DNA of 64,000 nucleotides from Mesorhizobium sp. PAMC28654 (GTDB lineage Bacteria > Pseudomonadota > Alphaproteobacteria > Rhizobiales > Rhizobiaceae). The notes under the pieces were generated by a model that saw only the letters and a program-made list of their open reading frames with translations, was not told the origin of the DNA and did no database searches. Location of the stretch: positions 4,836,001-4,900,000 of the forward strand of contig NZ_CP085135.1 of the NCBI RefSeq assembly GCF_020616515.1. Direction: 5' to 3'. A program made the translations under genes and the position numbers. Of the stretch, positions 60,606 to 64,000 are shown piece after piece (the first letter of the stretch is position 1; the number at the start of each line of letters is the position of its first letter).

Positions 60606-61028
60606 ATGAGTGATATGAAGATCGCGGGCAAGCGCCTGCTTCTTGTCGCTGCCTGCGCGCTTGTCGATACCGACGGGCGTGTCCTTCTTGCCCAGCGGCC
60701 TGAAGGCAAGCAACTGGCTGGCCTGTGGGAATTCCCCGGCGGCAAGGTCGAGCCCGGCGAGACGCCGGAACAGTGCATCATCCGCGAGTTGCAGGAGGAG
60801 ATCGGCATCGAGACCGAAATCCCGTGTCTGGCGCCGCTCACTTTCGCCAGTCATTCCTACGACGATTTTCATCTGCTGATGCCGCTGTTCGTCTGCCGCC
60901 GTTTTCGCGGCATCGCGCAGCCCAGGGAAGGGCAGGCGTTGAAATGGGTGCGGCCCAAGCAGATGCGCGACTATCCCATGCCGCCGGCCGACGCGCCGCT
61001 GATCCCGTTCCTCATCGATCTTCTCTGA
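60606..61028 (+). CDS. mutT: 8-oxo-dGTP diphosphatase (MutT-like Nudix)
   Basis: A 140-residue Nudix hydrolase. The full Nudix box GGKVEPGETPEQCIIRELQEEIG occupies residues 45-67, and EFPGGK and LAQRP before it are typical MutT. It cleanses oxidised dGTP and prevents A-to-C transversions. The start at 60606 is preferred to 60615. It lies 8 bp after the GNAT gene and completes the argJ-GNAT-mutT run. Confidence 0.9.
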   Translation: MSDMKIAGKRLLLVAACALVDTDGRVLLAQRPEGKQLAGLWEFPGGKVEPGETPEQCIIRELQEEIGIETEIPCLAPLTFASHSYDDFHLLMPLFVCRRFRGIAQPREGQALKWVRPKQMRDYPMPPADAPLIPFLIDLL

Positions 61029-61091
61029 GATACGCCGATACGCCTGCAGCCGACTAAACCAAATATCCGGCCGCCTTTCGGGTGAGCGTTA

Positions 61092-61463
61092 ATGGAAGAT
61101 TTATCTAGCCGTGAAAAATTGAAGGACCGCCGACTCGCTGGGAGCGACAGCATGAGCCTTGACAGGGATTGGGACTCGATCCGGCCCGACCGCAGTTTTC
61201 GTCCCGCCGACGCCGGCATGGGTATATTGCGCATCACGCTGCTGTTTGGCTCGGCGGCGGTGGCGCTGGCGCTGATCGCGACGCCTTTTCTCGACAGCCA
61301 GACGCGCTCGACGCGTGACGCCTTTGCCAGCGGCATCGACACGATGACGACCGGTTCGATCGGTCACCGCGACATCTACACGCTGCGCAGGAGCGTGCTG
61401 CAGCCGCTGCCCAGTTCCGTTTGCGTGATCCGCGACAACGGCGTCAGCAGCGGCGACTGCTGA
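61092..61463 (+). CDS. Single-pass membrane protein of unknown function
   Basis: A 123-residue protein: a charged cytoplasmic head, one membrane helix (about 44-66, ILRITLLFGSAAVALALIATPFL), and a short polar tail with SSVCVIRDNGVSSGDC containing two cysteines. No known domain. It lies 64 bp after mutT and about 110 bp before the Flp pilin gene, on the same strand. Confidence 0.65.
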   Translation: MEDLSSREKLKDRRLAGSDSMSLDRDWDSIRPDRSFRPADAGMGILRITLLFGSAAVALALIATPFLDSQTRSTRDAFASGIDTMTTGSIGHRDIYTLRRSVLQPLPSSVCVIRDNGVSSGDC

Positions 61464-61572
61464 TATAGCTACCATATTTTTGGGGCATGGGCCCGTTTCA
61501 TAGCCTGTTAAGATTGTCCTGTTAACCTTTCTTAACGGGTCAGCGCTATGGTCCCCACAAGAGGGGTCGACG

Positions 61573-61758
61573 ATGATGAAAACACTGCTGCGACGATTTG
61601 TGAAAGACGAAACGGGTGCGACGGTTGTCGAGTACGGCGTGATCGTCACCGTGTTGTCGCTCGTCATTGTCGGTGGCGTCGGTCAGGCAATGAACGCGCT
61701 TCAGTGGCTGTTCAGCGACAATGGCAGCCGGCTCGCAAACGCTTTCGCAGCCCACTGA
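61573..61758 (+). CDS. flp: Flp family type IVb pilin
   Basis: A 61-residue pilin precursor. The short positively charged leader (MMKTLLRRFVKDETG) is followed by the type IVb pattern ATVVEYGVIVTVLSLVIVGG, including the conserved Glu at +5 and the adjacent Tyr. Processing by a prepilin peptidase would release a small hydrophobic pilin for a Tad/Flp pilus. No tad genes are in this window, so it is an orphan pilin here. Confidence 0.88.
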   Translation: MMKTLLRRFVKDETGATVVEYGVIVTVLSLVIVGGVGQAMNALQWLFSDNGSRLANAFAAH

Positions 61759-61773
61759 TCGCGCGGTCCGCGG

Positions 61774-62655
61774 TCAGCGCCCACCAGGGTCTTCCAATAT
61801 CCCAGGGTCTTCCAATATCCTTGCCAGCGATACGGTTGCCGAGCCTGGCTTCAGCGGCTTCTGTTGCGAGGCATCGGGCGCCCAGCCGGACATCCAGACG
61901 ATCGAGAAACTGGCCCTGATGCGCCCGTCGGCGTCCGAAAACCGCTCGGCGTAGATTTCGGCGGCACGGGCAAAGAACTTTCGTGCCCCAGGCCGCCTGC
62001 TGCGATCGACAAGCGTGCTGGTTTCGCCCATCGCCCGAAGATCAGCCATGAGATCAAACAGCGTTTCATAGCGGACCGTCACCGTCTCGACGTCGGCGAC
62101 CGGCAACGCAAAACCAGCGCGTTGCAGGAGCGCGCCGGCGTCGCGCACGTCGGTGAATGGCAGGACGCGCGGGCTGGCGCCGCCATAGAGTTCCGTCTCG
62201 GCGGCCAGCAGGCTCTCGCGCAATTCGGAAAGCGTGCCGGCGCCGGCAAAGGCGCCGAGGAAGAGGCCATCCGGCTTCAGCGCGCGACGGATCTGGATCA
62301 GCATGCCGGGGACGTCGTTCATCGCTTGCAATGACAGAAGCGAGACAGCCAGGTCGAGGCTTTCCGGGGCGAACGGCACGGTCTCCAGCGGCTCGACCAG
62401 CCCCGTCGCATCGCCGAGGAATGCCATGCCGCCTTCAACGCGCGTGATATCCGTCACCTTTCCGCTTTCGGCCAGTACGTCGGCCGCGGCTTGCGTCTGG
62501 CAAAACAGCGCGGCCGCCTTGCCGAACTTGCGCTCGACCGCGCCAAGCCGGTCCGCGAGGTCTTCCGCCGTGCGTTGCATGAGGAAATCCGCGCCGGTAA
62601 CCGGATGTGCCAGCGCACGGCGCTTATGCGCCAGCCAAAGCGAGGTATCGAGCAT
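61774..62655 (-). CDS. Class I SAM-dependent methyltransferase
   Basis: A 293-residue protein of the methyltransf_11/BioC-like group. Visible are the post-motif block PFAPESLDLAVSLLSLQAMNDVPGMLIQIRRALKPDGLFLGAFAGAGTLSELRES, and an AVERKFGKAAALFCQTQAAADVL N-terminal stretch. It resembles the alphaproteobacterial relatives of NDUFAF5. ATG 62655 is used; the longer frame upstream is antisense to comF. The C-terminus ends in a tandem duplication ILEDPG-ILEDPG. It is divergent from comF. Confidence 0.8.
   Translation of the reverse strand: MLDTSLWLAHKRRALAHPVTGADFLMQRTAEDLADRLGAVERKFGKAAALFCQTQAAADVLAESGKVTDITRVEGGMAFLGDATGLVEPLETVPFAPESLDLAVSLLSLQAMNDVPGMLIQIRRALKPDGLFLGAFAGAGTLSELRESLLAAETELYGGASPRVLPFTDVRDAGALLQRAGFALPVADVETVTVRYETLFDLMADLRAMGETSTLVDRSRRPGARKFFARAAEIYAERFSDADGRIRASFSIVWMSGWAPDASQQKPLKPGSATVSLARILEDPGILEDPGGR
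61784..61819. repeat. Tandem 18-bp direct repeat
   Basis: Two exact copies of an 18-bp unit beginning CCAGGGTCTTCC lie at 61784-61801 and 61802-61819. On the minus strand they encode ILEDPG twice at the very end of the methyltransferase. This looks like a recent slippage duplication in the coding tail. Confidence 0.85.
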
Positions 62656-62739
62656 GGGCTGCAATGGGCGGGTCCTTGTTTGTCCGCGCTCCGATATAGT
62701 GGTTAAGTGGCGCGAAGTTCCAACCACGTGGCCGATCCG

Positions 62740-63525
62740 ATGCCAGAGATCAAGCATATTGAGATCAGGAGCCTCGCCCGGACGGCACTGGGCTGGCCGG
62801 CGCGGATATTGTTTCCACCGGTCTGCGCCGGATGCCGCCGCCACGTCTCGCAGCCTGGCGTGCTGTGCGGTGGCTGCTGGCCGAAACTGCGGCTCTTGGA
62901 GCGGCCATGGTGTCCGGTGATGGGAACGCCGTTCACCCATCATATGGGCGAGGGGTTCCTGTCCGCCGAGGCGATCGCCGACCCGCCACCTTTCGAACGG
63001 GCGCGGGCCGCGGTTGCCTATTCCGGCGTCGCCCGCCAGATGGTGCAAGGGCTGAAGTACCAGGACCGCACGGATCTCGCGCCATGGATGGCGCGCTGGA
63101 TGGTGCGCGCCGGCGCCGAATTGATCGCCGACGCGGATGTGGTCGTGCCGGTGCCGCTGCACTGGCGGCGGTTCAGGCGAAAGTTCAACCAGTCGGCGGA
63201 GCTGGCAAGGGCGGTGTCGCAACTCAGTGGCGTCGCCTTCGTTCCGTCCGCGATGCGGCGTGTGAAACCAACCCGCCAACAGGTGGGGCTGGAAAGAAAG
63301 GACCGCGAGGAGAATGTGCGCGCCGCCTTCCGTGTGCCGAATGAAGCCGAGATCGAGATCGCCGGCCGTCGGGTGCTGCTGATCGACGATGTCTACACAA
63401 CCGGCGCCACCCTTCGCGCCGCCACCAAGGCATTGAAAAAGGGCGGCGCCGGCGCGGTCGACGTCCTTACCTTCGCACGTGTGCTGCCAGGGGACTTTCG
63501 GGCGGATGAGTCCACGACTATATAA
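62740..63525 (+). CDS. comF: ComF family protein (phosphoribosyltransferase fold)
   Basis: A 261-residue ComF/GntX-type protein. A zinc-finger-like CAGC...CGGC pair (Cys29, 32, 43, 46) precedes a type I PRTase domain with VVVPVPLHWRRFRRKFNQSAELA and the PRPP loop VLLIDDVYTTGATLRAA. ComF proteins are linked to DNA uptake, and their function in rhizobia is unproven. The ATG at 62740 is preferred, with a GTG at 62707 as alternative. It is followed by grxC, about 40 bp on. Confidence 0.88.
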   Translation: MPEIKHIEIRSLARTALGWPARILFPPVCAGCRRHVSQPGVLCGGCWPKLRLLERPWCPVMGTPFTHHMGEGFLSAEAIADPPPFERARAAVAYSGVARQMVQGLKYQDRTDLAPWMARWMVRAGAELIADADVVVPVPLHWRRFRRKFNQSAELARAVSQLSGVAFVPSAMRRVKPTRQQVGLERKDREENVRAAFRVPNEAEIEIAGRRVLLIDDVYTTGATLRAATKALKKGGAGAVDVLTFARVLPGDFRADESTTI

Positions 63526-63568
63526 GTCGGCAACAGACGTTCATCTGGAAAGACCGCGGAACTTCATC

Positions 63569-63838
63569 ATGGTCGATGTCACGATCTATACGCGCATGAT
63601 GTGCGGCTATTGCGCCGCCGCCAAGCGGCTGCTCGAGCGCAAGGGGGTTGCTTATACCGAGCACGACGCCTCCTTCTCGCCGGAGCTGCGCCAAGAAATG
63701 ATTTCGCGTGCTCATGGCCGCGCGACCTTTCCGCAGATATTCATCGGCGACAAGCATGTCGGCGGCTGCGATGATCTCCATGAGCTGGAAGCAGAAGGCC
63801 GGCTGGACAAGCTGCTCACCAACGGCTCGACAATTTGA
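63569..63838 (+). CDS. grxC: Glutaredoxin 3 (GrxC)
   Basis: An 89-residue dithiol glutaredoxin with active site C12-G-Y-C15 (YTRMMCGYCAAAKRLL) and the glutathione-binding TFPQIFIGDKHVGGCDDLHELE. It reduces protein disulphides using glutathione. ATG 63569 starts the conserved MVDVTIYTR. It precedes a nitrilase-family gene by about 10 bp in the same direction. Confidence 0.93.
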   Translation: MVDVTIYTRMMCGYCAAAKRLLERKGVAYTEHDASFSPELRQEMISRAHGRATFPQIFIGDKHVGGCDDLHELEAEGRLDKLLTNGSTI

Positions 63839-63848
63839 GGATATGAAG

Positions 63849-64000
63849 ATGGGTGCTTTCAAGGCGGCTGCGATCCAGATGCGTTCAGGCGAGAGCTCGG
63901 AGCGCAACGCGGTGGATATGGAACGGCTGGTGCGCCAGGCGGCGGGCGAGGGTGCGACCTACATCCAGACGCCGGAAATGACCGGCGCCATGGTGCGCGA
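63849..64000 (+). CDS. Carbon-nitrogen hydrolase (nitrilase family), partial
   Basis: The first 50 codons of a nitrilase/omega-amidase-type protein (MGAFKAAAIQMRSGES, then ERLVRQAAGEGATYIQTPEMTGAM). The PEMTG block carries the first catalytic-triad Glu of the family. The start at 63849 has GAGG 9 bases upstream; ATG 63843 is also possible. The gene runs off the right edge of the window, after grxC in a conserved comF-grxC-hydrolase order. Confidence 0.85.
   Translation, partial: MGAFKAAAIQMRSGESSERNAVDMERLVRQAAGEGATYIQTPEMTGAMVR

Noticed and set aside
1..64000. CRISPR array, prophage, or integrative conjugative element
   Set aside because: No regularly spaced repeats, cas genes, phage structural genes, integrase or conjugation genes were seen anywhere in the window.

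Overview
The window is a high-GC alphaproteobacterial chromosome segment. Gene content and order point to a Mesorhizobium-like member of the Rhizobiales (Phyllobacteriaceae). The main pointers are a SAM-II riboswitch before metX-metW opposite hisC-tyrC, plsC/ydcF/ftsXE with hpt, the TIGR02302/lysA/lptM/argH opposite tlpA block, twin-TM/cobO/etfBA/hbd, and secA/ppiC/argJ/mutT followed by a methyltransferase/comF/grxC block. The assignment rests on recognising these families and orders; no search was run.

Layout. 0-8.5 kb: a GT2 glycosyltransferase, a DUF1330 protein, riboswitch-controlled methionine genes (metX, metW), hisC and tyrC, a PfkB kinase with a DUF2125 envelope protein, and a ChaC-type cyclotransferase. 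8.6-20.5 kb: an aldo/keto reductase, a LysE exporter, PlsC, a LysR/flavin-protein pair, YdcF, FtsX-FtsE, a membrane-anchored unknown, Hpt, a CpdR-like receiver, a DMT transporter, a LysR regulator and a GST. 20.5-28 kb: TIGR02302, a threonine dehydratase-like enzyme, lysA, lptM and argH on the minus strand, opposite tlpA. 28-32.4 kb: a relic of an EAL-domain gene abutting an iron(III) ABC operon (fbpABC) with a possible RirA-type operator. 32.4-35.7 kb: an ECF sigma factor with its NrsF-type anti-sigma, then a PAS-GGDEF diguanylate cyclase. 35.7-47.1 kb: hbd, etfAB, rhomboid, cobO, a small membrane protein, an SDR, YihY, DMT, GluQRS, AlkA, HNH endonuclease, DsbB and YqaA. 47.3-49.96 kb is the only clearly accessory stretch: an intact tRNA-Leu(CAA), an IS3-type element that splits a small membrane-protein gene and is bounded by 18-bp direct repeats, two coupled unknown small proteins, and a tRNA-Leu 3'-half resembling an attachment site. 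50-53.7 kb: a surface-polysaccharide trio (acetyltransferase, flippase, glycosyltransferase-like). 53.7-64 kb: secA, ppiC, a TetR regulator, argJ, GNAT, mutT, a Flp pilin, a methyltransferase, comF, grxC and the start of a nitrilase-family gene.

The most unusual signal is a family of about 135-bp structured repeats at 16311-16448, 17038-17177 and 45763-45901. All three begin within a few bases of the stop codon of a plus-strand gene and lie in the same orientation. The copies differ from each other by paired, compensatory changes across the stem, so a folded DNA or RNA structure appears to be under selection. Shorter palindromic repeats of a different kind occur at 2392-2436, 23137-23183 and 45137-45184.

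The only gap over 300 bases without a gene is 1055-1415, where only a small inverted repeat stands out. No CRISPR array, prophage module, integrase gene or replication origin was seen.
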